This document shows positions 36,380 to 48,180 of a stretch of 64,000 nt of DNA, piece by piece. The first letter of the stretch is position 1. Every line of letters begins with the position of its first letter. The DNA lies in assembly GCF_030247195.1 (NCBI RefSeq), contig NC_080672.1, positions 82,706,113-82,770,112 on the forward strand, given 5' to 3'. This DNA is from Topomyia yanbarensis. Taxonomy: Eukaryota; Arthropoda; Insecta; Diptera; Culicidae. Under the pieces are notes generated by a model that saw nothing but the letters and a program-made list of their open reading frames with translations, was not told where the DNA came from and did not search any database. The translations under genes were made by a program, and so were the position numbers.

Positions 36380-37609
36380 CAGAGGCGACGCGTCGGTACG
36401 TTCAACCTGTTCATTGAACAGGTAAGCCAAATCAGACAAACCGAAACCCATTTCAAGTTTAAATTAACTGTAGAACCCTGCAAAATATTTTCAATGAACG
36501 GAAAAATAAAACACTAAAATTATTCAGATTTGAACGATAAACCAACCAGTCTCCAGCAAAATTTCAGAAAATGGTTTCACCGGTTCATCCTCAAACATGC
36601 GCGCATCTCGTACTCTCACCGTACGCTTTGGATGGAGCAGCAGCAACAGCATGGGTGATGGCTGCTACAGCAGCCTGATAGCCATGGACGACGGTTTTTT
36701 TTTCTATTCTCTTTTGCACCGGTTCAAATTAAATATTGAACCAGCGTGCATTGCAGCGATGTCCATATACTCGTTAGAGCTCTGTGTGCGAAACGAGAGC
36801 GCTTTTAATTTTCCAACACGCTTCGCAGTTGTGCGATATGTTCACAGCTGTCTGTCGAACGCTTGTTTTCTTGGGTAGTCTAGCCAGATGTTGATGCCCT
36901 TGGGACATATTATTAATAAGCACGTATGGATTTGGTTGGTTCAACGAAAGTAATGAACCATCTTTCTGCTTCGTAGAAATTTTTTGTTCTTTGCATTTAC
37001 ACATTGAAAACATGTATACTGTAAAATGTAAAATGGACATAATGGATTTCATTCGAATCGTTTCGCGTTCTATTGTAATAATGTTAAGTCTCTTTCTTAC
37101 GACATCTTGCGAGGAAAATGAATTTTCTGGAATTGCATATGGAACATTCAAATTTCTCTCCTGTTTGGTAGAATTAATAGATGATTTCAAACAGGTTAAT
37201 AAATGTTTCAACCTATCTTATACAGAAGAAGGAATAATTCTCGGTGAAAAAAAAATAAGATTCTACATTCGAATCATAAAATGACTTATGAGTATTCAAT
37301 AATGCCTTTAGACATGGTTGTTGAAATTTAAGTCTTTTTCAATACAAAGTAAGTAGTTGCCTATACGGATGTAATATATCTTTTTTGATTTTTTCTGCGG
37401 GACTTTCTTGAATTAGTTATTCCACAAGATGTTTGTTTGACAATTCACCGATGGGTTTTGACAACAAATTTGTTTTGCTTAACTGCGATCAGAAAAACCC
37501 GTCCGCCGAACATCTGTCGTTGGTACTATTCGTTCGATGTTTGAATCGTCGATTTTGAGGGATTTTGTGGTATTGAACAGGTTGACGGTGGAACCACGCG
37601 TCGCCTCTG
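36380..37609 (+). mobile_element. Non-autonomous hAT-like element, copy 2
   Basis: Ends CAGAGGCGACGCGTCGG and CCACGCGTCGCCTCTG. It is inserted in a satellite unit: the right flank CGGTAGAC and left flank CGGTAGC are the 8-bp duplication with one base lost on the left. 1230 bp, homologous through most of its length to copy 1. A 97-codon frame with a hydrophobic stretch (36991-37284) is not open in copy 1, so I treat it as chance. Confidence 0.83.
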
Positions 37610-38640
37610 CGGTAGACAACGAAAATTGATGAATGATGCCATTTTGGAATCCAAGATTCCGGCTTCCGGTGACCACAGAGCCGTGAGGACCATCAGCAAT
37701 ATGGATGTCGTTTGAAAGAGCACAGTAGTCAGTAGGTAACAAAAATTGATGACTGGCGCCAGTTTGAAATCCACCACACGACTCTGAACGTCATAAACAA
37801 TATATGTACCAATTGCATAGAGACGATTAGTAGATGACGAAATGAATGACTTCGGCAAAAACTGAGCACGCACTTAACGGAAATCGACATTTCAGGCAAT
37901 TTTAAAATCCAAGATGACGGCTTCTGGTTACCACAGAACGGTGAGAGTCAATATGGGTGTCGCTTAATGAGAGCTGGTCAGTAGATGATGGAAATTGATG
38001 ACGGACGCCACTTTTAAATGCCAGATGGCGGTTTCCGATTACCATAAAAGTGATAATCATCAGCAATATGAATGTCGTTTGAAAGTGGCTGATCGGTCAG
38101 TAGATAACGCAAAATCGTGATTGATTTCATTTTGAAATCCATGACGGCAACTTTCGGTTATTCCAAAATACTGAAAACCATCATCAATATGGATGTCATT
38201 TTAAAGGAATTGTAAGTAAATGACGATAATTGATGATTGACGATTTTTCAATTCAAGATGGCGACTTTGATCTTCACAAATCATTCTGTACATCATCACA
38301 AAACAGTAAGAACCATCATCAATATGGATTTCGCTCGAAAGGGAGTGGTCAGTAGATAACGAAAATTGTTGAATGGCGCCATTTTGAAATACGAGAGCAG
38401 ATACCGGATACCACAGAACCATCATCAATATAGATGGCATTTGAAAGAGGGTAATCAATAGGTAGCAAAATTTTATGAATGACGCCAACTTGAAATCCCA
38501 GATGGGGGTTTACGATCACTACAACTATGGACATCATCCCAATATATGTGCCATTTGAATAGAGATAATTATTAGATGGCAAAAATTGAGAACTTTCTCA
38601 AAAAGTACACGTGTATAACCGAAACCGATATTTCAGACAA
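37610..38640 (+). repeat. 116-120 bp satellite, block E
   Basis: About eight units with spacer ATCATCAATATGGATGTC and cores TGGCGCCATTTTGAAAT and similar. Equivalent points at 38063 and 38183 give 120 bp; indels give 135 and 106 farther on. It is the continuation of block D beyond hAT-like copy 2. Confidence 0.7.
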
Positions 38641-40491
38641 TTTTACTTTGGACGGGGAAAGTAAATAGACAACGAAAATCGACTGTTCGTTGTAACACTT
38701 GCATCAAAAAAGCAACAAGCGTTACCTATTTTTCACACAATTATATAACCACCTGGTGTTAGGTCCACCGGTATATCGTCAATACATAAGTAACTTATAT
38801 ACAGAACAAAATTGACAACTCTATCATTTCGTTTGCGGCAGCTATGGCGAAATAAACGAAACAACTACGTTCGATGGTTTGCACTAGTTAACGCCGGCTC
38901 TAACTCGGCTTAAATATGCAACAAGCTCCAACTCGGCTCAAAAATGCAACCAGTCGCCACATTTTAGTCGCCTATTGATGCCTGCAATTAAGTCGCATTG
39001 TGTATAAACTTACAACGATACTGCTGGTTAGAAGACGAGGTTTATTGTGTAAACAGAGCCCAAGAGCAAAAATTGGAACCAAAATATGACTAATTCATAG
39101 TGATTCAGCAACGATCGGCATACTATTAAAGAAAAAGACAGACCCACGACGACCATTGGTCCTGTTGCTGCCCTAAACTTCGTATGCTCTTGTTGCTTAG
39201 AATTGCTTATTACTTAAGCAATATCGAGCCCCTGATTAGGCTATACTCAAAGGTTGTTAAACGTGACAATCACTAGGGAGAAAGTGCTGATTTTTGGAGT
39301 TTTAGTACTCTGTCTTCTATTAAAATTTATTTACTATTATTCCATCAATTTGTTCAAACGTATTCTTACCTACCCACGTTTGTAAAGTTCATTTTTCTTC
39401 CATCATTTTTTCTCTTGAAAATTTCGTTTACTGTTTGATTGGCTATAGGATAAGATGCGAAAGCAATTGTATTAATGAGTGTATGGAAAAGATATAACGT
39501 GGGGCCTCGTGATGTTCTTGCTGTATTTTCACTTTGATTTCTGTTAGTCTCTATCTCTATCGTTTCCAAAACGAACACTCCAAAAACAAAGAATGAGAGA
39601 CGACGATGCCTCTCTACGTGTCTACTGCGCAATTATTGGGATGTATTATTGCTCTTTAAGGGAACGTTCGCACGAGTCACTTAAACGTATTTGCGGACAA
39701 GTTGGCTACCAGATACGTATGAGATGAAATCGAAACGTTAGTCCCAACTTGCTAAGTTAGAGATGCTACCAGTCGCAACATTTTAGTCGCTCTCCATAAA
39801 CGCCTATTGGTGTTTCTCTGCAGTTTCGTTGCGTTGTGTAAGTAAAATGCTGGTATTTGGGGATTTTTAATGTTCACCAATACGTATTATAACGTAGACA
39901 TTAGGCTTTGGCCCAAGATTTGCATATAGGACAGTCGTAAAGAGCAGTTAAGCCCTATATTTTGATATAATGCTGAAATAATTCCAGAAAAGACGAAATA
40001 CTATACTATTACTATGCAGAGATCGACAGTTCGTTTGTTACATCACTAATTCTGTTACGAATATAAGGTACCAATGCATAAATGTTACATTTTAAAGCTT
40101 GATATCGGCATTACTAATGCTATTAAAAAGCTTCAATTGGCTGTCATTTTCCGTAATGTTTTTAACGATTTTTTATATTTCCTTTGCGGTATAATGAACA
40201 GAAAGAAAAATATTAACATACTATGTAGAACTATGATTGGCGTCCTTCTAATGCAATGTAATGATTATACTTAACAGATCCCACATGATATGAATACTGT
40301 TTTACGAAAATTACCTTTAGTAATCTCCTGTGCTCCTATTGCTTCCCCAGGATATACTGCATATGTTCGAATACAATGAAATAGGTCGAATATAATTTTC
40401 AAGAGGATTCAATAACGAATAAAACTGCAATAGCATCATATTGTTTTTATATTTGTTCTATAATAGCAATAGATGCACATGTAAAGCTTAT
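38641..40491. other. No gene; minor local duplications
   Basis: AACTCGGCT...ATGCAACAAG is tandemly duplicated near 38895-38955. ACCAGTCGCCACATTTTAGT (38951) recurs as ACCAGTCGCAACATTTTAGT (39770). Otherwise AT-rich. An 88-codon minus frame at 39366-39632 is unrecognised. Confidence 0.4.
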
Positions 40492-40499
40492 ATTGCTTT

Positions 40500-41101
40500 C
40501 AGAGGCGATTCGTCGGTACGTTCAACCTGTTCATTCAACGGGTAAGCCAAATCAGACGAACCGAAACCCACTTTGAGTTCAAATTAACTGCGGTAGCACG
40601 TTAAATACTTCAAATGAAAGAAAAAATTCGAAACATAAGATCCACATTCGAACGATAAACTAACTATAGCGTCTGCAGTGGAATTTCAGAAATAGGTATT
40701 ACACAAGACGTTTGTTGGACGATTGGTGGGCTTGGATTACAAATTTGTTTCATTCAACTCCGGCGATCAGGAATACCCGTCTGAACATCTTTCGTCAGTC
40801 CTATTCATTAGATGTTAGATCGAATCGACTATTTTTTGGGAATTTGTGGTATATTTGTCAATAGGAAGCACTTAAGTAGTTCAGTTAAATACGAAAGGTT
40901 ATAAATTGAGGTGCCGCGTATCTGTTCGAATCATTTGTTGCTCGCCTGCCAAATGAGCAACATCATGACTATAATGTCCGAACGGTACGATAAGCGGTAG
41001 ACGATATGGAGTGGTGGTGGCATTACCCCGCACACAGTTAAACTGTGTACGATTTTGTGGTATACTGAACAGGTTGACGGTGGAACCACGCGTCGCCTCT
41101 G
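40500..41101 (+). mobile_element. Non-autonomous hAT-like element, copy 3 (short)
   Basis: Ends CAGAGGCGATTCGTCGG and CCACGCGTCGCCTCTG, flanked by the exact 8-bp duplication ATTGCTTT (40492-40499, 41102-41109). Only the terminal parts of copies 1 and 2 remain, so it is an internal-deletion derivative. It contains a 200-bp insertion at 40854-41053. Confidence 0.88.
40854..41053. mobile_element. 200-bp insertion in hAT-like copy 3 with 11-bp duplication
   Basis: TTTGTGGTATA stands on both sides (40843-40853 and 41054-41064), where hAT-like copy 2 has the motif once. The insert contains a B-box-like TGTTCGAATC and ends near a short hairpin (CACACAGTTAAACTGTGT). A SINE is possible, but there is no poly(A) tail and the family is unknown. 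Confidence 0.5.
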
Positions 41102-41109
41102 ATTGCTTT

Positions 41110-42360
41110 CAAGATCTTTGAAGCATGCACGCGTTATACCAGCTTTATATACGTATATAGAGCTTAGCTATGCCTGCATGCATTTTTCGGCTATGTGTGG
41201 ATAATGCTTATGTAGAGCTTGATAGCATTCAAAATGATACAATAGTGCTTTAAAGCGACATTAGTGCAAATTAATAGCCAGATTTGTACAATGGTTTAAT
41301 GCTTGTGATTACTAGGTCTCTACAAAATTTCTTTACCATTTCCTCATCAATTTGTTGAAATGTATTCAAACCTTTTTACGAGACATAAGTTTGTTAGGAG
41401 TCATCGAGATTCATGTTTTTCTATAATTTTATGTTCTAAAAAATATCTGGAGCGACTTTTACCACCTAGCCCGCTTTCTGGCTACGGTCCTGAAAACGTA
41501 TCATTTCGCAGCTGTTTTTTTATACTTTAGTTCTACAGTTAATTTTTGGATATCAATAAGTCAAGTCTCAAAGGCCGACTGGTTACAATTCTCCAACTTG
41601 AATGAACTTGTAATTACGAACGAAAAATTCTGGTCAAAATTGTTGAAATTACATTCTAGTTGACCATATTAAAAGCGACATTTTTATTTTTTTTGATTTG
41701 GATATTCGTGTTTATAAATCACAAAACCTTTTTTTATCCATTGACTGAAATACCACATATTTCTTTAGTTGGGTCCACCATATGGGTCGGCCATTTTGAA
41801 TTTTGAAAAACTGACATCCGATTCCAAATCAGCGATGTCCGATATCCATACTTCTATGTAATTGTTACAAGATATTTTGACATTCTACCACGAATAATTC
41901 ATCGAAAGTGTTCTCAAAACTTAAAACGCGTCTTAAAACATGACTTTTAAAAATTATGTACAATCTCATTTGAAAACGGCTCCCTTTAAAGATTTCATCT
42001 TTTGACCTCTCGAAAGAAACCCTTTTTCATTGGAGGAATGACCTATAAGAGCTACAAATTCATCGTCTTTACTATTTTTAGAGAAGCCTTAAGGTGAAAA
42101 AGGCCTGAAAAATCTATCCCAAAGTTTGAGACCGCCATTACGTTTTTTACCTGGTCATTCCTTCAATAAATTTAGTTTATTTTAGATCCTTATTATTAGT
42201 TTTGTGTTTCAGGCAGCCGAGGCTGTACGCTGTTTTGGAATTCCACGTGCACCTAACGTTAGACAGAACGTCACCACGGGCTCCATTTTGTTTTTTCGTC
42301 TTGAAAAAAATGTAAATGAAGACAAAAATTTAAGATTTTTGAACCCTAAAATAGTTTTCT
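41110..42360. other. AT-rich sequence, no gene
   Basis: Nothing recognised. 41760-42180 reads like diverged dispersed repeat text (GGGTCGGCCATTTTGAATTT) but has no clear ends. Confidence 0.35.
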
Positions 42361-43680
42361 TCTATGTTTTTGCCTTTCTCATATAAAGAAAGGCTATGCA
42401 ATCACACCAAAAATCGATTTTCCAACAGAGGTCCGGAGGGGCGAGTGTCATATCCCATTCGATTCAGTTCGTCGAGAGATCTCAAAATGTCTGTGTGTGT
42501 CCAATAATGTCACTCAATTTTCTCAGAGATGGCTGAACCGATCTGTACAAACTCAAATGAACAGTATAACGCTCCCATAAGACGCTATTGAATTTTTAGT
42601 TGATCAGACTTCCGGTTCCGGAGCTACGGGTTGAAGAGTGTGGTCACACAGCAAATTCCCATATAAACTGGTAACCCTATGATGTCCGAATGATGTAATA
42701 CATTTTCAAATACGTTCAACATTACTTGGATTTGCGGATCTAGATCACTAATGACCAATTAAAGTAGTTTTGACCACATTGGTCACCTATGACGGTTCCT
42801 GATGCCCTTTGGGAACTCGTCAAGTTCCCGAGCTAATGTCACGCCTGTTTTCCAGCAAACTCTTGACCGATGTTTACAAACTTGATTTCAAATGAACGAT
42901 ATAATACTCCCATTGACTATTGAATTTCATTCAGTTCTGACTTTTAGTTCCGGAGTTACAGGTTGGTTATTGCGGTCTCATAGGAATTTCTGATATAAAC
43001 CGGTACAATCGCAATACCTCATAGGTTTAAAATCTATTGAACTGAACATCAAATTACTTCGATTCGCAGGCCTAGATCACTGATGGTGAATCAAATGTTA
43101 TTGGAATGTATTGTCCACTACCGATAATTCCGGAAGTTTTCAGGGTTCCGGACAAATTCCAAATCTAAAGCCACTTCGGTGGTGACTAAACAAAATTTCA
43201 CTAACCAAGTCTCAAATGAAGTTCGATGTTGAACCCTCCATCTACCCCTCCACCTCCTACCTCTCAACCCCCCCCCCCTCCTCTTATCCCCCACCCTCAG
43301 AGACCACATGCATTCTATTCAACCACCCCGTACACTAAAATAAGTCAAATGATTCACGACGCGTCCTGCCCCTCCCACTAATTATATCACTTCCCTTCTC
43401 CACTTAACATGAAGACAACTTATATAGCTTAATCAGCGTGAGTTCAATCACGCTGATTAAGCTATATAAATATTATATTTTTGTTTGTTTCAAGTGTGTC
43501 AGTATCGACATGTTGCTTAGCAGGTTCGTGACAGTCGTGTACTTATATATGCTAATCAAGAGTAATAAGAATGTAATAGACATTTCCACAATGTTATATA
43601 GAACATAACCAGCCATTAAATCATAATTTAGATAAATCAGAAAGGCACAATAGCACCACTAGGTGAATAAAAACATCTTT
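42361..43680 (+). repeat. Dispersed mosquito-type repeat, about 1.3 kb
   Basis: It opens TATAAAGAAAGGCTATGCAA, has CAGAGATGGCTGAACCGAT and internally repeated segments (CTTCCGGTTCCGGAG / CTTTTAGTTCCGGAG, and AGATCACTRATG), and closes GAAAGGCACAATAGCACCAC. The combination of AAAGGC words at both edges and the GGCTGAACCGAT block matches text I know to be common in culicine genomes, though I cannot name the family. A C-run and pyrimidine-rich tract lie at 43240-43300. No protein is evident. Confidence 0.45.
43420..43469. repeat. Perfect 21-bp hairpin
   Basis: The arms 43420-43440 and 43449-43469 are exact inverse copies (TATATAGCTTAATCAGCGTG on the left), with an 8-base loop AGTTCAAT. It could be a tiny mobile-element remnant or an RNA hairpin. 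Confidence 0.75.
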
Positions 43681-43737
43681 TCATTAGGCCACATAAAAAA
43701 ATCCAAATTACTTTTTGGTTACCTCCCCTTAATGTAT

Positions 43738-43831
43738 GTTTTGGAAAAATCTCTAACCCTATTTGCAAGATTGGGACTCGAACCCAGGTAAGTTGCGTAC
43801 AAGGCAATCGACTTGCGCTATGCCCGTCTCC
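43738..43831 (-). mobile_element. tRNA-derived SINE, truncated copy
   Basis: On the minus strand it carries the SINE head (GGGCATAGCGCAAGTCGATT), the B box GGTTCGAGTCC and part of the body (AGGGTTAGAGATTTTTCC), but lacks the 3' tail. A 7-bp duplication, AATGTAT, flanks it (43731-43737, 43832-43838). Confidence 0.75.
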
Positions 43832-43838
43832 AATGTAT

Positions 43839-46518
43839 CATTAAGGTATGTGTGATCTAGTGACATTAAAGATGAAAGTAGCTGCTCCTGAGCATGTTGA
43901 AATAAAATAGCAGCACTTGCTATTAGTGTGTTAATAGCACAAAAATCTTAAACTTTGTAAATAAAAACTTTTGATCGGGCAGGCGATTTGTGGATGTGAC
44001 GAAATATCTGCTTTTTTCAACAAATTTTGCTACTACGTATAAGCGGGGTATTGACAAGAAACGAAGTTAGCTATTGAAAGGAACTCTTTCTGATCATTCC
44101 GGTAAGAGGAATCAGTCATTTCTAAAAAACTTTCGATTTGTCAGGATATTTAGAGATGTGATAAAATAAGGCCATTGTATGTCTAAGAATCATAAAGTTC
44201 GGTTTAAGACACTCTCGCATAATGGAAAGCAAATCAAATAATTCCAATTTCATGTCACGAGACTGTAATCTACGTGATCCATCGGGAAACAGCGACAAAA
44301 GACAATCGAATAGGGGACATTTAGCATATCCTACGCGCAAATCAACACGCCCGCGCGTACGCAAATTCTGCAATCACAATTCCGATTACGATGTTTACCT
44401 GTCCGATAGCCACATGCACTCAAACTCTCGTGTCCCAGCTGGCTAATTACCCCTATTAGCGCTGCTTGACACGCTGGACGACAACGATGCAGGTCGAAAA
44501 ACCAGAAAAACTAGCTGACGAAGACTCCTTTCTAGAACTCAAGCCACATCGCGCACGCGGATGTTTGTGCGTGCCTTTATGTTTGTGTGTGTGTTTATGG
44601 AGTATCAGGCAAAAGGGCACAAACCTGTTTGGCGAATGTTTTTTTTTATTCGCGCACCTGGGATCGCGAACTGCTTTACCGTCACCATCATTTTATGGTA
44701 CAATTTAGCGCCCTGCCTGACTTTGTTTCAGCATTGCAAAAAAAAATGAATTGTTTTGCTTTCTTTCGCGGATTCTGGGTGGTTACTGTCGGGGATCTGC
44801 ACGCAACGTGAGCTCGCGGATTTTTCTCGCTGTTTTACGTACTAGCTAACAGATAACGATGACCTGCCTGGTCGAGTAGTTGTTCAGTCAGTCTGACTCG
44901 ATCCGGTTGACCTTTAGGTCTACTGGTTTGCAAAAATATCGTCATTCGTCCCGTTCGGTGAATGTGCTACCTTGTTCCGTAGATAGTCCGTAGCGTTATT
45001 AAATCGACACAAATTCGGGATTCATATTTTAGAAACATTAGCAAACCACTAAAAAAAAGGGATTACATGACTGGCACCACCGTGGATCAAGATTGAGGGC
45101 ATCGTCAGTTGTTCAGTAGCTGATTACACGACTGGCTTTCCACTGACCCCGTGCGCATAGGGCCACAGCTATTGGGGACCAAAACATGCGATATTGAACG
45201 CCCAAGTGCGCTTCGGCAATGTGAAACTGCATCACCGACCGACCGACCGACCCAACCGGCGGACCGAATGTGCCACCCGCCACGCTATGCACTGCTGCTG
45301 CTGCTGCCCTTCTTCCTTCTTCGATCGACCGACCGATGGCGTCGGCGGCGGTGCTGAAGTTGCCGTAGAATTTCGCAACAACACAGCGAACAGATAATTA
45401 TGCTTTTAGTAATAAATTTGATGTGCTGGATGCTATAATAACCGAACCTTTCGGCACGGAGCGCAAAGAGCATGCCCATATGTTCGTAAACACGCAAATA
45501 TGAAGAAAAAAGAGGACCAACCAACCAACCGACCGACCGGCTTCGCATCGGCAAATTCGCTGTCTGGGTGCCGCGTGTTGCTGCTGCCCTGTGATGTGAT
45601 TGCTGTTGTTGCTACTGCTGCTGCTACTGTGATCACCGTGAAACGAAATTGTGGGTGTTTGTGGAGAGTCCATACGAGGGAGTTAATTATTAAGCTGAAG
45701 AAAAAAAAAATATGGCAGTGGCAAACGAACAAAATTACCACGGAGTGCAGCGAGCAATTCATGACTCGGACTGGGTGAATATACGGAGCTTACGGACATT
45801 GTGCAGGAATCTAATGATCGGCTCATACCGAACTCCGCCCCAGCCGGCGGCTCCGATGGTCGGACCGTTATACGTTTGTTTGGGTCGGTAATACCGCCGA
45901 CCGCCGCGTGGTTGGTGCCTTCGGTATCGACGTAAGCTCAGAGGTCTGCCTTTCGAACACCACACAATGAATGCACACGAAAGATTTTTTTTTTGGTTTC
46001 TAAGTTTACTTTGCATCAGTGATAGCAAAATACAAATTGGAAATTTCTCGGAGTTAGCGCAAAAAAGGAAGAAAACAGAATAGTGCATTAGCTCGCTAAG
46101 TCAAACCGAATAACTCGATTTTATTGATTCTCATCAGCTTAAAATCCTCCTTTTCTTGTGGGACATCACACTTGACTAGGGGTTTGCTCAGGAACACAAA
46201 TTGTGTCTCCGTTTTTTTTTTGAGCTAGCATCAATTCGGCGCTAGCTTAGTCCAGTCACTAAGTTAGTGTCGGATTCTGATGAGACGAACTCGAAACTCC
46301 AAATTCCATAACTTTTTTGACATTTAATAATTTCGAGACAACTTTTGTCGCCATAACCCCGAAACGATCGCAATACAATACATCCTTTCACTAAGCACTC
46401 TCAGCTAATCAGTAGTGTACATACACGAATTGCACCCCATCGTCATGTCTTCCGATAACGTTTGTTGTTTTTCGAAAACATCAAATTACTGCGGTTATCT
46501 GCGATAACAATTATGCAA

Positions 46519-46521
<3 letters not shown>
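43839..46521. other. Low-repeat, GC-richer stretch; no gene supported
   Basis: 44220-46100 is the least repetitive part of the window. It has CGAC/CAAC tetranucleotide runs (45232-45262, 45516-45540), CTG/GTT runs (45290-45310, 45578-45640) and many overlapping frames. The 91-codon minus frame at 45398-45673 is rich in Ser, Asn and Gln purely because of the trinucleotide runs. It could be a promoter, 5' UTR or enhancer of a host gene. Confidence 0.4.
44884..44921 (+). promoter_or_regulatory. Possible initiator plus downstream element
   Basis: TCAGTC (44888-44893) matches the insect initiator. GGTCT begins exactly 27 bases after its A and fits the DPE consensus RGWYV at four of five places. 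A second, overlapping TCAGTC lies 4 bp upstream. No TATA box was seen. Such matches arise by chance, so this is a lead only. Confidence 0.18.

Positions 46522-46561
<40 letters not shown>
46522..46561. repeat. (CT)20 microsatellite
   Basis: Forty uninterrupted bases of CT dinucleotide. A C-tract lies about 90 bp downstream (46646-46658). Confidence 0.97.
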
Positions 46562-46562
<1 letters not shown>

Positions 46563-47010
46563 AGCCTTTTAAGTTGCAAACGATAATGACAAAGTTGACG
46601 TGTTACGTCCTGCGAAGAAAGGTAAGCCGCGTTTTCTGTTTGTACCCCCCCCCCCATTGCAGGCGACAGGCGTGGCCGAAAATAAACCATCGGCTACAAG
46701 AAAAGGGGCGCAAACAACGAGCTATAAGTGAGTGAGTGCACCGGAACGATGGTTGGAACAATAAATTTGCAATGCCTGATGCGTCATATTGTGTTGTTTT
46801 GTACGTTGGATTTTCCTAAGCAGTGTGTGTGTATGTGTATAGGAGCGATAGTGTGCACAAAACAAGACGATTTCGTAATCAGGTCAACAAGGAGCCGATC
46901 CTAATTTACATAACACCTGAGTCGGATTCGCAGAAGTTAGGCTCCGTTACACATCGTGAACTGGAATTTGTTTTATTATTGTTGTTGTGCAACTGGAAAA
47001 GGAACTTCTG
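46562..47010. other. No gene seen
   Basis: Mixed composition leading into the 0.7-kb repeat. Nothing recognised. Confidence 0.4.
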
Positions 47011-47738
47011 GCTGAAAAGTTATCAACTTGGGAGTTATCCAACGATGGCAAAATTTTCCATCCAATTTCTGTCTGCTGACAATTTCGAAATATTCATGTC
47101 CTGCTCCATTCTTAGCGATGAATAGATGTACTTACATCACGGAAAGGCTGATTTGATTTTACTAAATAATCCACTCACGGCTGGCGAAGACATTGGTTGA
47201 TCGAAAGAAAAGCATGCATAACTCACCTGTAAAGAAAAGATAAGAGAAATTTGATTAGTTACACAATTCTTCGATTCCGATTAAAAGTAATGCGAAGTAT
47301 AGCATATACAATATATGTAGTTTGGGTTGGAACTAGTTTCATTGGCTACAAAAAATCTGGTGAAAAACATACCTTTCAGAGAAGAAGCAAAAAACACAAC
47401 ACACACCCTTCGCTTAATATGGAAGGATCTCTAGTAACGGTACTTTATTCGACTTGCGTTGCCTTATCTACCGGAGAGTATTCGATAGAAAAATGCTACG
47501 TCACTAGGATTAACACGAAAATATTCGGACATCGAAAGTTACTCCACGCTTTCTTTATCCTTGAGGATGGAGAAAATTATCTAAAACCACTCTTTGCACG
47601 TGAAGAGTATATTACTTTAGGAAAACCAAAGATCTGTGAATCGACTTCGTTTCATCAGTATCTGACACCGACTTGGCAACCACTTAGGTGCTAGATCCAA
47701 CACGGAAACACTTCCTGTGCGGTAAAACAAACAACTGG
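47011..47738 (+). repeat. 0.7-kb repeat, copy B
   Basis: Counterpart of 24321-24998. Its 147-codon open frame (47251-47694) is the longest in the window, but copy A has stops and frame changes at matching positions and no protein family is apparent. Satellite block 6 begins about 50 bp downstream. Confidence 0.7.
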
Positions 47739-47784
47739 GTTTTGGGCGAGGTCCCGCATTAAAAGAAGTTCTGATTTGCTAATG

Positions 47785-48180
47785 AAACCATGCATCCTTG
47801 TGTATCATCGCAATGGACTCAAACGTTTGTATGTTACCGTATCCGATAACGTGGGCGTTAGTATATCGCATGTGTTAGCGTGTATACAGGGTGTTTGGTT
47901 CATGGTTAAGAATCTCTCGGGGGGTGAAAGACTGCCATATTTGGAGAAAAAAATTGTTCTACACATACCATCAAATCTCAACCGTTACAAAGTTATTGAA
48001 CTTTTTGTGTAAAAACTTATTTGTCTTAAAATACCTCTAACTTTAAAAGTATACTTTGTATTTTAAATGTTTCAATTCCATTCGAAAGGTGAGAAAATGT
48101 ATAATGTGTATTATATTATGCCGTGGTCATTCGCATATTCGCGTGTATTCCTGAATGATCGAGCGGAAGTTAAGGGGAGA
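47785..48180 (+). repeat. Decayed ~0.45-kb satellite, block 6
   Basis: One unit with GTGTATCATCGC, CAAACGTTTGTATGTTA, GTGGGCGTTAGTAT and, after an insertion at about 47886-48100, GTGGTCATTCGCATATTCGC. Same orientation as the other blocks. Confidence 0.65.
47886..48100. mobile_element. Insertion beginning ACAGGGTGTTTGGTTCATGG
   Basis: It interrupts a satellite unit between GCGTGTAT and TGTGTATTATATTATG. The opening words plus CTCGGGGGGTGAAAG and TCTACACATACCATCAAAT resemble a dispersed mosquito repeat whose family I cannot name. No clear inverted ends or target duplication. Confidence 0.4.

Noticed and set aside
36991..37284. 97-codon frame with a hydrophobic, signal-like segment in hAT-like copy 2
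   Set aside because: The homologous part of copy 1 is closed by stops, so there is no sign of selection.
35310..38582. Several overlapping minus-strand frames with repeated motifs
   Set aside because: Same explanation: satellite blocks D and E read in frame.
45398..45673. Ser/Asn/Gln-rich frame that could be a low-complexity exon
   Set aside because: Its composition is produced by trinucleotide runs. Neighbouring frames are equally open and no splice sites are convincing.
47251..47694. 147-codon plus-strand open frame, the longest in the window
   Set aside because: It lies in a two-copy repeat. The other copy (24321-24998) has stops and shifts at matching places, and no protein family is recognisable.
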